64,000 nucleotides of DNA, taken from positions 93,159,476 through 93,223,475 of the forward strand of contig CM043944.1 in NCBI GenBank assembly GCA_014529385.2, in the 5' to 3' direction. The stretch's first letter is position 1, and each line of letters starts with the position of its first letter. This DNA is from Adiantum capillus-veneris. Taxonomy: Eukaryota > Streptophyta > Polypodiopsida > Polypodiales > Pteridaceae. The notes beneath the pieces were generated by a model. It had not been told where the DNA came from. It saw only the letters and a program-made list of their open reading frames with translations, and ran no database searches. This document shows, in pieces, positions 50,057-61,924 of the stretch. Both the position numbers and the translations under genes were made by a program.

Positions 50057-51944
50057 TGATGCATCACATCCGCACTTCACCACTATAGCACATAGAGCTA
50101 GTTTTAACCTAGAAAGGTGGGAAGCAATTGTAACTATGCAAATGAGGCATTCACATCAATCCATGAGTTCCCATACATCATATGATAACATTCCAACACC
50201 ATAATCATGATGCAACACAAGTCTGACCTTTAGGTAAACCATAAACCATAACTTCACACATATGCAAAAACAACTTTTTTGACATTTTCGGGAGCATGCA
50301 AAACATGCAAATGAAAGTGTTTGACCTCAAACCAATGCATCAAGTTGAGCTCTATAATGTAGACTATCACTCCATCATGTCACTCTGACCATATGATACT
50401 CATACAACAAACGATAACCCCCAAAGAAAGTCACTTTATTCCTATGCGGTTCAGAATGTTTAACCATATATTCTCATGTAAGTTTAGGACCATATAATAA
50501 TTGAAATCAACTCACCAAAACAAACCATAAAACATATCAAAATGTCCCGGTTAACTCACGACGTCATATGGTATCACCCTTTGATAGCACTCCTATGCGT
50601 GTAGGTAAAACTGATAATAGAGTGATTAATAACTCGCATTCCCGAAATGATAATGGAGACCTAAATTCATTTATCATCAAGTTCTATCAAGATTTTCAAT
50701 TGGTTAAGTGGGTTTGCCCATCCGGTGAATCTATATAGTAGTTCTCCGAGGAGCCTAGAGTCAAAAATTTTGGTTGTGTAGTGGGCAACAATCTGTTTTT
50801 TGACCATATCTCTTAACTCGTGTGTGTTTTTCACATGACACATAAGAGAGAAAATATTATAAATGATGTGTTTTATCTATGGTATAAAGGGTTTGGGTTG
50901 ATTCATAACAATTTGTGATTTATGACCAAAACAGTATTCCTACCACTTCTATGACGTGAAACGAAAAGCACTTCTTTATGCACGTGCGTGACTATAACGC
51001 ATCATGTGCATAAATCAATGTGTAAAACATGATGAAACAATCATGAGTCAATCTCGTATGTACTTGGGTAATCCGTACATACACTCATATACTAAAAAAC
51101 AATCACCGACAGGGTGACTACGCAGAAAAAACGACATAGAGAGAGAGAGAGATGATGACTATGAAGTTTATGGTTTCTCATCGTGCTTTTGAATTGATTT
51201 GGGGTTGTCGAAAGGCTTCTTGCTTTGCCACAAGAGAGCGGTGATGAGAGTTACGTAGAGGTATCCGTCACGAAAACTTTCGGAGAGCGTGTACACCGTG
51301 AAACGAGTAAACAAATAGAGAGAGAGAGTATCCTTGTTCTTCTTCTTCACGAGAGAGAAGAGTTTATGGAGATGGTGATGAAGAGCTTGCACCACTCTGT
51401 ATAATAGATAAGTAATTCTGACGTCAAAGCAAGAGAGCTTCCGTGTCTGAGAGTGTATCTATCCTCTTCAAAATGAAAGAAGAGAGGTCTTTATATAGGC
51501 TCTCAAGGACAAAAGCACTAGCTAAGAATAGAGTGAGCAAGGAGAGACAAGTTCGCGCACGTTCGTAGCCTTTCATTTTTTTAAAATTGAGAACACGGAT
51601 TTTAACGTGCGATTTAGAGACTCTAAAAAGAAGCTTGCCTTCCAAGAAAAGAGTTCTAAACTAAGCTCCTCCTCTCTTTTCTAAAAAGACTCCTTCTTTC
51701 CTAAAAACAAGCCTTTGCTTTTTGGTGGTCAACTCTCCCACTTACCATTCAATTTTTTAACATTAAATTTGACCATCCAAACAGTATCTAACAAACTAAT
51801 GAAAACTGTAGCTAAACTACGCCATACCATAACATCCCGATGTAATTATGACTTTCCGATACTGTCAACCAAAATTCGACAAAATAGATATTGAAAGTTA
51901 TTTTTCTTATTTCTAAAAGAGACCCAAAAATTGGGGATCTTACA
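50057..51944 (-). repeat. Probable long minus-strand LTR (LTR-N, right part)
   Basis: Non-coding. On the minus strand it starts TGTAAGATCCCCAATTTTTG at 51,944, has a TATA box (gcctatataaagacc, 51,503-51,489), and downstream a CT-rich untranslated-like stretch. That is the layout of an LTR. With 37,111-38,640 it would be about 3.4 kb. I have no second copy or internal region to prove it. The minus frame 51,168-51,395 lies in the supposed transcribed part and has no known domain. Confidence 0.4.
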
Positions 51945-52018
51945 ACAAATAACGGGAGTTTGTAGGCCATATCTCCAACTCAATCGAGTATTTAAAGGCC
52001 CACAATATCTCGGAGATA
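51945..52018. other. Unassigned junction sequence
   Basis: 74 bases between LTR-N and the truncated Copia-6 LTR; nothing recognisable. Confidence 0.4.
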
Positions 52019-52208
52019 ATTTAGGACCGTCGGGGCATTTTTCCCTCACTAGGAGGTTTTTTTCCCCGTGCATTGTATATATGCCCATTCATTATAGGGC
52101 TATCTATCTTTCCATTGCACACTAAGTAATACACTTTCTGTTGTGTGTCTTGAGCTTCCTTCATCTTCTCCAAGATGTGTGCGTTTCCTTGCAACCATGA
52201 TTTCAACA
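52019..52208 (+). repeat. 5' LTR of Copia-6, truncated
   Basis: Starts at atttaggaccgtcgggg; the outer 38 or so bases present in the 3' LTR (tgttaccatatacatgtgg...) are missing. Ends ATTTCAACA. Confidence 0.85.
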
Positions 52209-52210
52209 AT

Positions 52211-52222
52211 TGGTATCAGAGC
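52211..52222 (+). promoter_or_regulatory. Primer-binding site, tRNA-iMet type (Copia-6)
   Basis: TGGTATCAGAGC, two bases after the LTR. Confidence 0.92.
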
Positions 52223-52570
52223 AGGTTGCGTCCTGTCGGGCGCTTAATCGCCAGCAGCTCCAGCACACGCCTGCTCACTTTCTCCAATTTTAGTGAGCTT
52301 TGGCAAGCGTTTGCAGGTCGACAATTTTTTTGGGAGAACTCATAGAGCTCAATCTGCTCAGATTTCTAATTCGGGCTCATTTCGGCCTCCATTTCCACTA
52401 TAGGCAGTACTGCACATGCTATTTTGTCATTTTGTGCAAAATTTCTGTCAGTGCCGTTTTCTGCATGATAGGTCCCTTACAATCTTCTATGGTTTGTGCT
52501 ATATAGATGTGTTGTTCCCGCTTTGTTTCTCCTCTTCTCGGGTAGTTTTCACATCATGTGCAACATTTAC

Positions 52571-53536
52571 CATGGTTGACAACAACACAGATGTGTTCAA
52601 GATGTTTGCTCTGCTGAGGACAGATTCGATGGGGACAATTACCCTATGTGGGCTTACATGATGCAACATTTTCTTGTGTCAAAGGGTGCTTGGAATATTG
52701 TGCCGGGCATTGATGTACATCCTAGTTTTGCGGATGTAGGCCATGTTGAGGATGTTGTAGCTCTTGCTGCAAGGATTGCTGTTGTTAGAGTTGTTTTGCC
52801 TATTGTAGAGCAAGCTCGTTGGGATGTAAAGGATGAGCAGGCTCATGCGTTGATTGCATTGTCTATGAATTGCACCATTACTCCTCACATTCGTTCAATG
52901 AAATCTACAAAATAGGCTTGGGATATTCTGGCTGGTCTTTATGCAAGCCGCAATGAGGCTAAAATTGCATTGCTGCGTAAAGAGCTAGAAACAAAGATAT
53001 GCATGAGGAAGATGAAATGGACACTTTCCTTGCTGGTGTCAAGGATGTTAATGAGCAACTAATATCTTCACGAGGTCATGTCTAACAGTTCACTTGTGCA
53101 GACTATTCTTGATGCTTTGCCATATTCCTTTCAGACTTTTGCTAGTACTTGGAGACTTATGACCCAAGGAAATTTTGAAGTTGTCAAGTTTGATGCATTA
53201 TGCACATTGCTGTTGCAAGAGTCACTTTCCAAAAAAAAAAGGATTAGGCAGTGTGCAGTTGAACAGGCTTTTATTGTAGCTCAAAGAAAAGGTGGGAACA
53301 ACAATGTAACCACTTCTTATGGTTTTACTGCGAGTGGAAAAGCTTCTGTTCCTAATGCTTCTGCTAGCAGCACTTCGTCTGGCAATTCTGGTGATAAGGG
53401 CAAAAAGAACATGCGTTGCCATTATTGTAAAGCTAATGATCACTTGATCAAGCAGTGTCCAAAATTGAAGGAAAAAGAGGCTAAGAAGAAAGAGGCTGAT
53501 CCACTACAAGGTCCAATACAAGTGCAGCAATTGTAG
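52571..53536 (+). pseudogene. gag: Copia-6 gag
   Basis: M-V-D-N-N-T-D-V-F-K-M-F start at 52,571; a frameshift near 52,612 moves to the frame 52,646-52,915 (M-W-A-Y-M-M-Q-H-F-L-V, W-D-V-K-D-E-Q-A-H-A-L). TAG 52,913-52,915 precedes A-W-D-I-L-A-G-L-Y. The last third (53,078-53,536) has L-V-Q-T-I-L-D-A-L-P, F-A-S-T-W-R-L-M-T-Q-G and the intact knuckle C-H-Y-C-K-A-N-D-H-L-I-K-Q-C. Confidence 0.85.
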
Positions 53537-54180
53537 AGTCTTTTGTCAAAGGAGATTGTGATGCTGATGTTGATGCAGAATGGGCATTTAGTGCAAAGTG
53601 CACTTATGATTCTATTGTCCATGATGCATGTATGTCAGTTGTGCTGCAGATTCACATGTGTGGTATTTTGACAGTGGTGCTACAAAGAACATTACCTCAC
53701 ATCGTGATTTGTTTACCTCTATTGAGTCTGTTCCTCATGGGAATACAGTGACTTGTGCCAGCAATGCCACTTATAAGATTGTGCTTAGTGCTGCAAATGA
53801 TAGTTCTTTCACAACTGTTGATGCACTTTATGTACCTGGGATCAAGAAGAATCTTTTGTCTGTATCTACACTTGCTAGACTTGGACTTGTAGTCAAATTT
53901 GTGGATGACAGATTTATAGTTCATGATCTCAATTTGGGGATTAAATTGTTGCATCTGACCTTTTGTGCTGTGGGCTGTATAAGCTCATTTTTTATGAAAA
54001 GTGTGGACAAAATTTTGCAATGCAGTTGCAGATTCAAGGGTTGTTTCAGATGCAAAAATGTGGCATGCACGCTTTGGGCATCTGAATTTTGCCAGTTTAC
54101 TGCATTTGTAGAAATCTAATTTGGTTGCTTCTTTGCCGCCTCTTGAAGCACCTGTCAACATGTTTGTGAAGGCTATATTG
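53537..54180 (+). pseudogene. Copia-6 protease and gag-pre-integrase
   Basis: V-W-Y-F-D-S-G-A-T-K-N-I-T-S-H-R-D-L-F keeps the catalytic D-S-G. Then V-T-C-A-S-N-A-T-Y (the usual P-I-Q-G line is lost), L-Y-V-P-G-I-K-K-N-L-L-S-V. Frameshifts from 53,940 scramble the W-H-A-R-F-G-H-L-N-type line near 54,063-54,090. Confidence 0.83.
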
Positions 54181-54935
54181 TGGGTAAAATGCAACGTGCT
54201 AAGTTTCCAAAGGATGGGTCAGTTCGTGCTACATGCAGATTGCAACTTATGCATAGTGATGCTTGTGGGCCTATGCAAACTTCGTCCTTGGGAGATTACT
54301 TGTTCTTCGTGACTTTCATTGATGACTACTCCAGGCATGCATGGGTATATTCGTTGAAAGCTAAGTCCAAAGTGTTCATGTGCTTCAAGCAATTTATTGC
54401 TATGGCCGAAAATGTCTCAAAATGTACTATGGACACCCTCCGTTTTGATCGAGAGGGGGAGTATATGTCGCATGAATTTAATTCATTTTTGGCTAGTCGG
54501 ATAAAACACCAATGTACAGTGCTGTATACACCTCAACAAAATGATGTTGTTGAGAGGAAAAATAGGTCTCTTACAGATGGTCAACAGTCAAGATTTACCA
54601 CATTCGTTTTGGCTTGAGGCTGTTATGTGTGCCACCTATGTACTCAACACGTGTCCTATGAAAGCATTGCAGTCTATGACTCCATATGAAGCATGGCATG
54701 ATATAAATCCATCTATTGAGCACATGCGTGTTTTTGGATATTTGCCTTATGGTTTACTGCCACAAGCGCAACGCAAAAAATTGGATGATAAGGTTGTCAA
54801 ATGTATTTTTGTTGGTTATAGTGATGAAAGCAAAGGTTACAGGTTGTACCATCCGCAAACAAAGCGTATTTTGGTCTCACGTGATGTTGTGTTTGTGGAA
54901 GATTCTGTTCAGCCTTTGGTCATGTACTAGAGACA
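54181..54935 (+). pseudogene. Copia-6 integrase
   Basis: H-S-D-A-C-G-P-M (first Asp), F-I-D-D-Y-S-R-H-A-W-V-Y, F-D-R-E-G-E-Y-M-S-H-E-F, Y-T-P-Q-Q-N-D-V-V-E-R-K-N-R-S-L (catalytic Glu). Frameshift at about 54,580, then L-P-H-S-F-W-L-E-A-V, T-C-P-M-K-A-L-Q-S-M-T-P-Y-E-A-W and K-C-I-F-V-G-Y-S-D-E-S-K-G-Y-R-L-Y. All domain landmarks are present. Confidence 0.88.
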
Positions 54936-55990
54936 ATAATGTAAGCTCACAGGACATTTATGACACTTTGTTGCCTCTTTTCAGTGGTGGAAGTACAAAT
55001 GTGAATTACAATGAGGCAAATGTACAACCTATGGGGGTTTCTGAAAATGTTACAGATCAGCATATTACGGATGCAGATGTACATGATGTACTTAATGAGG
55101 AAAGGGTTGAAAATGAGCAGGCTAGAGGTACGCCAAAATGGCTGGTGCACACTTTACGTGACAATATACTCGTTCAGGTTCTCACCATGCCTCTTATGCA
55201 TCAGATTGTTATGCTTTGGATATGTCTAGCTTACATGATGTTGAGGAACCTCTATCTTTTGATGAAGCACATAATTCAAAAAATTGGATGGCTACCATGC
55301 AATCAAAATATGATGCACTTATAGAAAATGACACACGGCTTTATGTGATTTGCCTCTTGGAAAAAATGCCATTGGTACAAAGTGGGTTTACAAGTTGAAA
55401 TGCAAGCCGGATGGTGAGGTTGATCGCCATAAGGCTCGACTTGTTGCAAGAGGCTATGCGCAACAAAAAGGCATAGATTATGAAGAGACTTTTGCTCCCA
55501 CTTGTCGTATGACTACTGTGCATTTTCTATGTGCATTGGCAGCTCATTTTGGTTGGGATGTACATCAATCACACATTGTTACGGCTTTCTTGAATGGTGA
55601 CATATTTGAGGAAGTTTATGTAACGCAGCCTCGCGGTTTTGTCATAAAAGGACAAGAGGACAAAGTGTGCAGATGTAAGAAGGCTTTGTATGGGTTGAAG
55701 CAATCTCCTCGTGCTTGGTATGAGAAAGCTGACACTCATTTGGTCAAACGAGGCTTTTGTATAACAGTCCAACAGAAAGCACATTGTATATCCAGCATGA
55801 GGGTGATGCACTTCTCATTGTTGTTCTTTATGTGGATGACTTGTTGATCACTTGTCCCAATGAGGTACATATTGCTAAATTTAAGACTGATTTGAATGCT
55901 ACTTTCAAGATGAAAGATTTGGTGCTGTTGCATCATTACTTGGGTATACAATTTAAGTAGTGTGATGGTGGTATTGCCTTGTGTCAAAAA
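54936..55990 (+). pseudogene. Copia-6 linker and reverse transcriptase
   Basis: Linker with M-P-type W-L-V-H-T-L-R-D (55,137) and E-E-P-L-S-F-D-E-A. RT frame 55,350-55,847: N-A-I-G-T-K-W-V-Y-K-L-K, K-A-R-L-V-A-R-G-Y-A-Q-Q-K-G-I-D-Y-E-E-T-F-A-P, A-A-H-F-G-W-D-V-H-Q, A-L-Y-G-L-K-Q-S-P-R-A-W-Y. Frameshift near 55,760, then the catalytic L-Y-V-D-D-L-L-I-T in frame 55,757-55,960. Confidence 0.88.
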
Positions 55991-56655
55991 ATTATATAGA
56001 GACATTGCTATGTAAGTTTGGACTTGATGATTGCAAACCTATTGCCACTCCCATGGAAACATGTTTGAAGTTAAGTCTACATAATGTTGGTGATCCTGTT
56101 GATGTCACTCTTTACCAAACTGCTCTTGTCTGCCTCATTTATGTATGCACATGAGGCCGGATATTTAGTTTGCAGTCTCACAAGTCAACAGATTTATGCA
56201 TCGCCCAGGGTCTAAGCATTGGCAGGATGTCAAGAGGATTTTCCGCTACTTAAGTGGCACTTTACATCTTGGCTTGTTTTATTCCAATGGGGGATCATTA
56301 CCGCCAGACTTACATGCTTTTTCAAACTCAGATTGGCCTGGTTGTTTTGACATGCAAGTGTCCACAAGTTACTTTGTTTCATGCTTGGTAGTTCATGTAT
56401 ATATTGTTGAGCAAGAAGCAACCTACTGTGGCCACTTCTAGTTGTGAGACTGAGGAGAGGGCAGACGCCTTATGAATGATTTGGGTGTTGGACAAGACAC
56501 TGCCAACACTATCTACACTGACAGTCAGAGAGAATTGGTAGTTGCGAGGAACACAATTTTTCATGCTCACACAAAGCACATTGAGGTGCATTACCACTAT
56601 GTTAGGGAGAGGCTCTCATCAGGAGAGATCAACTTGGCTTATGTGCCAACATAGG
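55991..56655 (+). pseudogene. Copia-6 RNase H
   Basis: M-H-R-P-G-S-K-H-W-Q-D-V-K-R-I-F-R-Y-L-S-G-T, then F-S-N-S-D-W-P-G (the catalytic Asp line is D-A-D-W in the family). C-E-A-E-Y line damaged; final part 56,472-56,654: I-Y-T-D-S-Q, F-H-A-H-T-K-H-I-E-V-H-Y-H-Y-V-R-E-R and I-N-L-A-Y-V-P-T then TAG. Confidence 0.83.
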
Positions 56656-56809
56656 ACAACCTTGCAAATCTTTTCAAAAAGGCATTGTCTCATGAGAAGT
56701 TTGAAGCTTTTCGCAAATCTTTGGGCTTACTCCCCTTTGTGAATTGATCATGTCCTCAGGAATGGCACTTCCCTTTACTCACGTGCCATCTCTCATTCAC
56801 CGCATCACT

Positions 56810-56821
56810 CCAGGGGGGATT
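56810..56821 (+). promoter_or_regulatory. Polypurine tract of Copia-6
   Basis: ccaggggggatt next to the 3' LTR. Confidence 0.75.
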
Positions 56822-57050
56822 TGTTACCATATACATGTGGTTGTGATGTGTGTAAACACATTTAGGACCGCTGGGGCATTTTTTTCCTCTTTAGGATATT
56901 TTCCCTCCGTGCATTGTATATACACCCATTCATTCTAGGGCTATCTATCTTTCCATTGCACACTAAGTAATACACTCTCTGTTGTGTGCCTTGAGCTTCC
57001 TTCATCTTCATCAAGCTGTGGTGCATTTCCCTGTAACCCTAATTCCAACA
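56822..57050 (+). repeat. 3' LTR of Copia-6 (229 bp)
   Basis: TGTTACCATATACATGTGG ... CTAATTCCAACA. The outer 13 bases include a partial palindrome (ccatatacatgtgg). TATA box ttgtatatacacc near 56,916. Confidence 0.9.
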
Positions 57051-57479
57051 CCTCCCCCTTTTAGGCATCTGCATTATTCACTTGACATTTTTGGAAATGC
57101 AAGATATAGTCTTGAACATATGCTTATAAACTTAGCTAGTAAAACTGTTGTCTAATGAGTGCATAAGTATTATTTATGCTTGGGTGCCTTGCACACATTC
57201 ATAAGAATTTTACACCAAATGTGTGCGTCCATCGGAACATAGAATCTCCCCTTGTGGAGTAAGTACTTATCCTCTATGGAAAAATTCTTCCATCTCTACA
57301 GTTCATCACTGAAAAGAGGAGAACTGGGCGTGGAGGAAAAAGGCATAATTCCAACATTGGAGTGAGAAGGATCCCTCTTTTTCTCATGGATCCACACTTT
57401 GGAGTATGTTTCATATTTTCCTTTTTGAGATTCCAAAACTCACTTCAAAGCTCTATGAAGAGAAGAGAGTCGATCTCAT
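57051..57479. other. Non-coding stretch, unassigned
   Basis: About 430 bases with no recognisable protein or repeat on either strand. It probably belongs to the Gypsy-6 fragment that follows. Confidence 0.4.
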
Positions 57480-58110
57480 GCATACAACTATAATCATCAT
57501 CTACCACATTGTATCATCCTTTACGATACCAAAGCATCATACTCTTGAAGAATCTCAGTCCACTTGGCCTTTTAACCCTTTAAAATGGTTTGTTGTGTAA
57601 ACATTTTATAGTTTCATGGTAAAAAGAAATCTTAAACTAAGCCCCATGCAAATAATGTTGCCATGTTTTCACTATTGTATAGAGTTCTCTTTCGTAAAAA
57701 GAAATCTTAAACTAAGCCCCATGGCAAATAATGTTGCCATGTTTTCACTATTGTATAGAGTTCTCTTTCGTAAGCATACAAATTTTGTGCGTCTTGCTTT
57801 TAATTGCAATTAGACTTCCCTCATATAGAAGAACTGATCTGAAAGACATATTCATTTCTAACACAAATGGTTTCGTAGGGTCCATAATAGCTAAAATAGG
57901 ACCTGTAGCTAATGCGACTTTGAGAGCGTCAAAACTTTGTTCCTAAGAGCTTCTCCCCACTGAAAGGTTTTCCCCTTGGCTTTCAGTTGTTCCATCATTG
58001 GACCAACAATATGAGCATAGTGTTCAACGAATCGTTGGTAAAAAACTACGAATCCCAAGAAAATCTATAGCTCATGTGGACCAAAGGTTGATTGTCACAT
58101 TCAGGCTATG
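57480..58110 (-). pseudogene. Gypsy-6 fragment: RT end and RNase H start
   Basis: Minus strand from 58,080: F-L-G-F-V-V-F-Y-Q-R-F-V-E-H-Y-A-H-I-V-G-P-M-M, K-G-K-T-F-Q-W-G-E-A, then V-A-L-A-T-G-P-I-L, P-F-V-L-E-M-N (Asp replaced) and near 57,560 A-K-W-T-E-I-L-Q-E-Y-D. This is the RT connection and RNase H start of a chromovirus, the same kind of element as Gypsy-4. No LTRs. Confidence 0.75.
57619..57769 (+). repeat. 75-bp tandem duplication in Gypsy-6
   Basis: gtaaaaagaaatcttaaac starts at 57,619 and again at 57,694; both run to 'agttctctttc' with one inserted g in copy 2. Confidence 0.93.
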
Positions 58111-58119
58111 ATATAGCAC

Positions 58120-58326
58120 TCGTGCACCGATTTTTTGTCTTGTGTATTGTATGTAAGCCCATCACTATAGGGCTAACTTATCTTTCTATCTTCACACTAA
58201 GCAAGATACTCTCTATTTTGTGCCTTGAGCTTCTTCATCTTCTCCAAGTTGCATGCGCATCTCTACAACCCTACTTCTAACAATTGGTATCAAAGCAGGT
58301 TACGTCCTTCTGTGGAGCACTGATGT
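58120..58326 (+). mobile_element. Copia LTR scrap with primer site and leader
   Basis: The last 160 bp of a Copia-5/6 family LTR (to 58,282, ending TTCTAACA), then TGGTATCAAAGC (58,285-58,296), a one-base variant of the tRNA-iMet site, and about 30 bp of leader. Gypsy-7 is inserted at 58,327. Confidence 0.8.
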
Positions 58327-59245
58327 TGTTAGCAGCAAGCTAACACAAATACCACGAATACCATTTTTTGGAGTTCTCTTTATTATTTTGATAAATTGGG
58401 AATATTGTAACTCCTAATTTTCTAATAAACCTTGTAATTGATGAGCCGGGGCTACAAGCTTCCAGATTGTATCAACCTGTCATTACCCATCTTTGGTAGA
58501 ACTCCCAGATTATTAGTTTTGACCACCAAAAACCTTGGCTAAGGTATAAAAGCTAATTTTTGTAAGTTATTATTAAGTTTTGGATAATGAAATACACAGC
58601 GTGAGCTAACAACGCTCACCTCTCTCCTTCTTGCGCTTCCTACTCTCTTCCCAGTTGTCACATTGCAGTCGTGTTTGTTGCATTGCAACCGCAGGTAAGA
58701 GCTCTATGCATTGACATAAACACATCACGATATTTTGTAGCTTTTGGCGTCGCTGACCCACGGCCTAATTTCATCATAACTAGGAATTTACACTTTCAGA
58801 TAAAAAACTAAGATTAGGCGGGGTATTGGGGCATCATTGCTAAGCATTTAGATGCATTCTAAGTCAAAAACGACTAGGTCAAAAATCCACTACTGTTAAT
58901 AATCGTGATGTTGGCACTTGACCTAAAGTGGGATTTGAGACCATAAGCATGTGTGCTTAGGTCGTATAAACATGTCCTAGAAGTTTCAATACGTTTGGAT
59001 GTCATTTGATGCTGCAACAAATGTGATTTGTTTACCGATGCGCGATTGGCTTTTAGTGATTTCTGCCACTTAAGTGTAGCATGAGTTATATGCGAGTTTT
59101 TAGTTGTTTTCCAAGAGATTGACACCCTCTTGTAGCCTCTATGCACTAGTCGAGTCAGCTTCATCCCATGGATTGATAATTTAATCGTGGTTCTCGCTAA
59201 TACTGCAATAAGATAAGATAGTGAAGTTAGACACGTGTCCCCACA
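58327..59245 (+). repeat. 5' LTR of Gypsy-7 (919 bp)
   Basis: TGTTAGCAGCAAGCTAACA ... GTGTCCCCACA, aligned with 19,152-20,062. TATA-like aggtataaaagc near 58,543. Confidence 0.93.
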
Positions 59246-59247
59246 TT

Positions 59248-59265
59248 TGGCGCCGCTGTCGGGGA
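59248..59265 (+). promoter_or_regulatory. Primer-binding site, tRNA-Asp type (Gypsy-7)
   Basis: TGGCGCCGCTGTCGGGGA matches the plant tRNA-Asp 3' end complement TGGCGCCGTTGCCGGGGA except at two positions. This site is usual in Athila/Tat-like elements. Confidence 0.88.
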
Positions 59266-61304
59266 TCGAAGAGATCTAAACTAGGGAAAAACATGAGTGT
59301 CTTGTGAAGTTATTCTTTAACTTCCTCCAGGATCACCTAAAGTTCAAAACTTTCTTTTAGAAACCGCATAGCCTAAGATTGTCATCTTTTGATGTGTAGA
59401 GATAGCTTGGAAGTAATCATACTTGCTGAGTGCCTTTAGAATTGTAGGATTGTAGAAATAGATTAGGATTTTGAGGATGATTGATAGACGAGACAAGTCT
59501 TAAGATCAATGCTTAGAAAACCATAAAAGACAAGAAAACCAGTGTTAGTGGACACTTTCCACAACCCCATTGCATGAGAATCTAGAAATAGGGTAAGTAG
59601 GATCTGAGGTGGATTTCAGAACGTTGCTCTCTCTGAATCATTGTGAGTTGTTATTGGAAGTTGCAGAATTTCAGATCTACGGCTAGAAATAGCACAAAAA
59701 GACTCCAAACCACTCAATCCGACTGGAGAGTAAGCTTAAAAGTTGTCTGAACCAGTGGATAAGCTCAAGAACACATCGAGGTAAAAATTCAAGTGTTGAC
59801 CAAAACTCAGATTATTTACTTTTTCTTGATATTTTAGGCCAAATTAAGTTTTGACTTGATTCATAGGCTTAAAATAGATCATAAAGAGACTATTCTTGAA
59901 AAAAGTACAAAAATTGATTCATTTCAAGCTTGAAGTTAATAATCGCAAATATTAACTTTCAACTCAGATTTGACCAAGGTTCATACCATTGACTCATTGT
60001 ATGTGTACAAACAACTTTTGTAAAGGCACAAAAGATTTGGATCACCAAACTAACAAAAAACTGAGTAAAATCTAAAGTTTGTAATGATTTCTGAATCTTG
60101 AGTGTAAATTGGGGAAAAATTTATCCAAACTTGTTGAAATTTGATTCATAGACTTATATTGATGTGATAAACATGTGTACATGCTTAGTTGACCAAAAAG
60201 ATGCAAAAAGCTGTCAGTTATCAATAATCGTGATTATTTACATCTGCCCTATTTTTCAACTTTTTTGACCAAATTGGCATACCACTAGCTTTACCATGTT
60301 GTAATAAGCCCACAAACCAAATTTGGTAAGATTTGGATCATTGGATTGAAAATTGTGACCAAATTTGCAAAGTTAGTCTGCGGCGGACAGAAAATTGATG
60401 ACCATTTGACCAAAACTAGTCCAAACTTGATGAAACTTGGCTAGAGACCTTAACTTGAGAAGCTTAACATATCTGTGTCAAAGTTGGGACAAAAATATAG
60501 TTGGAATAAATAATCGCGATAATTTACATCTGCTTCAGAAATTGACAAATTTGCAAATTTAAGTATACCACAAGGTCAAGCATATCAAGTAGACCCCACA
60601 AATCAATTTTGGTGAAATTTCGATCATAAAAGTGAGACTTAAGCCAGATTCTTGAAATCAGGGTCTGTGGACACAAAATAGTTGGGATAAACTTGAACAA
60701 AATTTGTCCAAACTTGTTGAAACTTGTCCAGAGACTTCAACAGGTTGTATACTTGCCAAACCAAGCCAAAAAGTGCAAAAAACTAGCGAAAGTAAATAAT
60801 CATGATTATTTACTACTGCTACACAGGGACACACCAATTTTGACTTTTGAACTTGTAAAGTGTTAGACCAGCATAATACAAATCCACCAGGCAATTTTGG
60901 GTTCAATCAGATCCAAATTGATACATGTTCACTCAGTTTTCAAGTTGCAGATTAATCCTTTGATTTTTTGCGAAAGTCGAATCTGAAAATCATTTGCTGA
61001 CTCCCATAGCTTGATTTGAAGTGATACACATAGACCAATCACAATACTTAGCAAAAATTATACAGTCTTTGTGAAAGAATAGCTAACTTTATCAAATTTA
61101 TACAGGAATCAGGTTGCAAAAAAGGAATTGATAGCTTGACAGAAAGTTGCAATCGAATCAAGTGGAAATTGACAACAAGTCAATCCAAAGGTAAGTACTC
61201 TATCCAGGGCTTCATAAGTCTATATAAACCTTAGATTCGGTCGTGTACTAGGAAATCAGGGCATACTCGGAGAAACCTCCAGTAGAGTATCCACCGAAGA
61301 AAGC
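59266..61304 (+). other. Leader of Gypsy-7 with palindromes
   Basis: About 2 kb, non-coding. It contains several lines of the form taataatcgcgattatta, some imperfect: near 59,937, 60,220, 60,505 and a perfect 24-bp palindrome at 60,791-60,814. It also has one diverged copy of the 270-bp leader unit (about 59,930-60,190). Confidence 0.7.
60791..60814 (+). repeat. Perfect 24-bp palindrome in the Gypsy-7 leader
   Basis: AGTAAATAATCA followed by its exact reverse complement. Confidence 0.95.
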
Positions 61305-61924
61305 ATGAATCAAGGCAATTCCTTGCACACTATTCTTGATGAAGTCTCAGATACTTTTTCAAATTCAACATCTGAAATGTCTTCTTACTCGACTCACTCG
61401 AAAACCGGAACGACAATGCGCTATAAGTATATACTCTCATTTTACAAGACTAATCTCCATGGAGCTCAAGTTTACTTGGACCCTAACGAAAAGTATGCTA
61501 TTTGCATTGATGACCATGGTATTGAGTTCGAAGAAGAGATTAGGGCAAACAAACAAGGAAAAATGTACATGGACAGAAACGGAACTCAGTATGTAAACCT
61601 TGACGTGATAGACAAATGGGGGTTAGAAGTAAACACCATAATCCAGATATGTCAGCAAAAGAAGGACCACCAGCTTTAGAATTTGAGACATACGATCAAG
61701 TAGATTTGAAGCCTTTGAAACGTCTTAGTACGGATAATCTTAGGATCGGAGTCTATGGTTGGGAGGATAGAAACGTAAAAGATCTTCTATGGACTTCATA
61801 TGCCAAATCAGGACAACTAACGGCCATGCAAATTATCTATATTTTCAAGATCAAAGATAAGGGATCAGTAGACCTACCAACCTACCTTCTCTATGGACTT
61901 CATATGCCAAATCAGGACAACTAA
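61305..61924 (+). pseudogene. Gypsy-7 module ORF (N-terminal to gag)
   Basis: Frame 61,305-61,679 starts M-N-Q-G-N-S-L and has C-I-D-D-H-G-I-E-F and Y-M-D-R-N-G-T-Q-Y, the Y-x-D-x-x-G-x-x-Y modules also found many times in Gypsy-3. Near 61,640 the frame shifts to 61,616-61,924, with V-D-L-K-P-L and I-I-Y-I-F-K-I-K-D-K-G-S. A 104-bp tandem duplication then shifts it again. The role is unknown; by position it is the N-terminal part of the gag polyprotein. Confidence 0.6.

Larger units (their letters stand above)
52019..57050 (+). mobile_element. Copia-6, near full-length but decayed Copia element
   Basis: 5' LTR truncated at its outer end (52,019-52,208), tRNA-iMet primer site, gag, protease, integrase, RT, RNase H, polypurine tract and complete 3' LTR (56,822-57,050). 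It is the most complete copy of the family shared with Copia-3, -4 and -5 and serves as their reference. The LTRs differ strongly (over ten differences in the first 80 bases), which fits an old insertion. Confidence 0.9.

Noticed and set aside
51168-51395. Host gene upstream exon on the minus strand
   Set aside because: A TATA box and short ORF are present, but no homology or splice structure can be shown; an LTR is the simpler reading.
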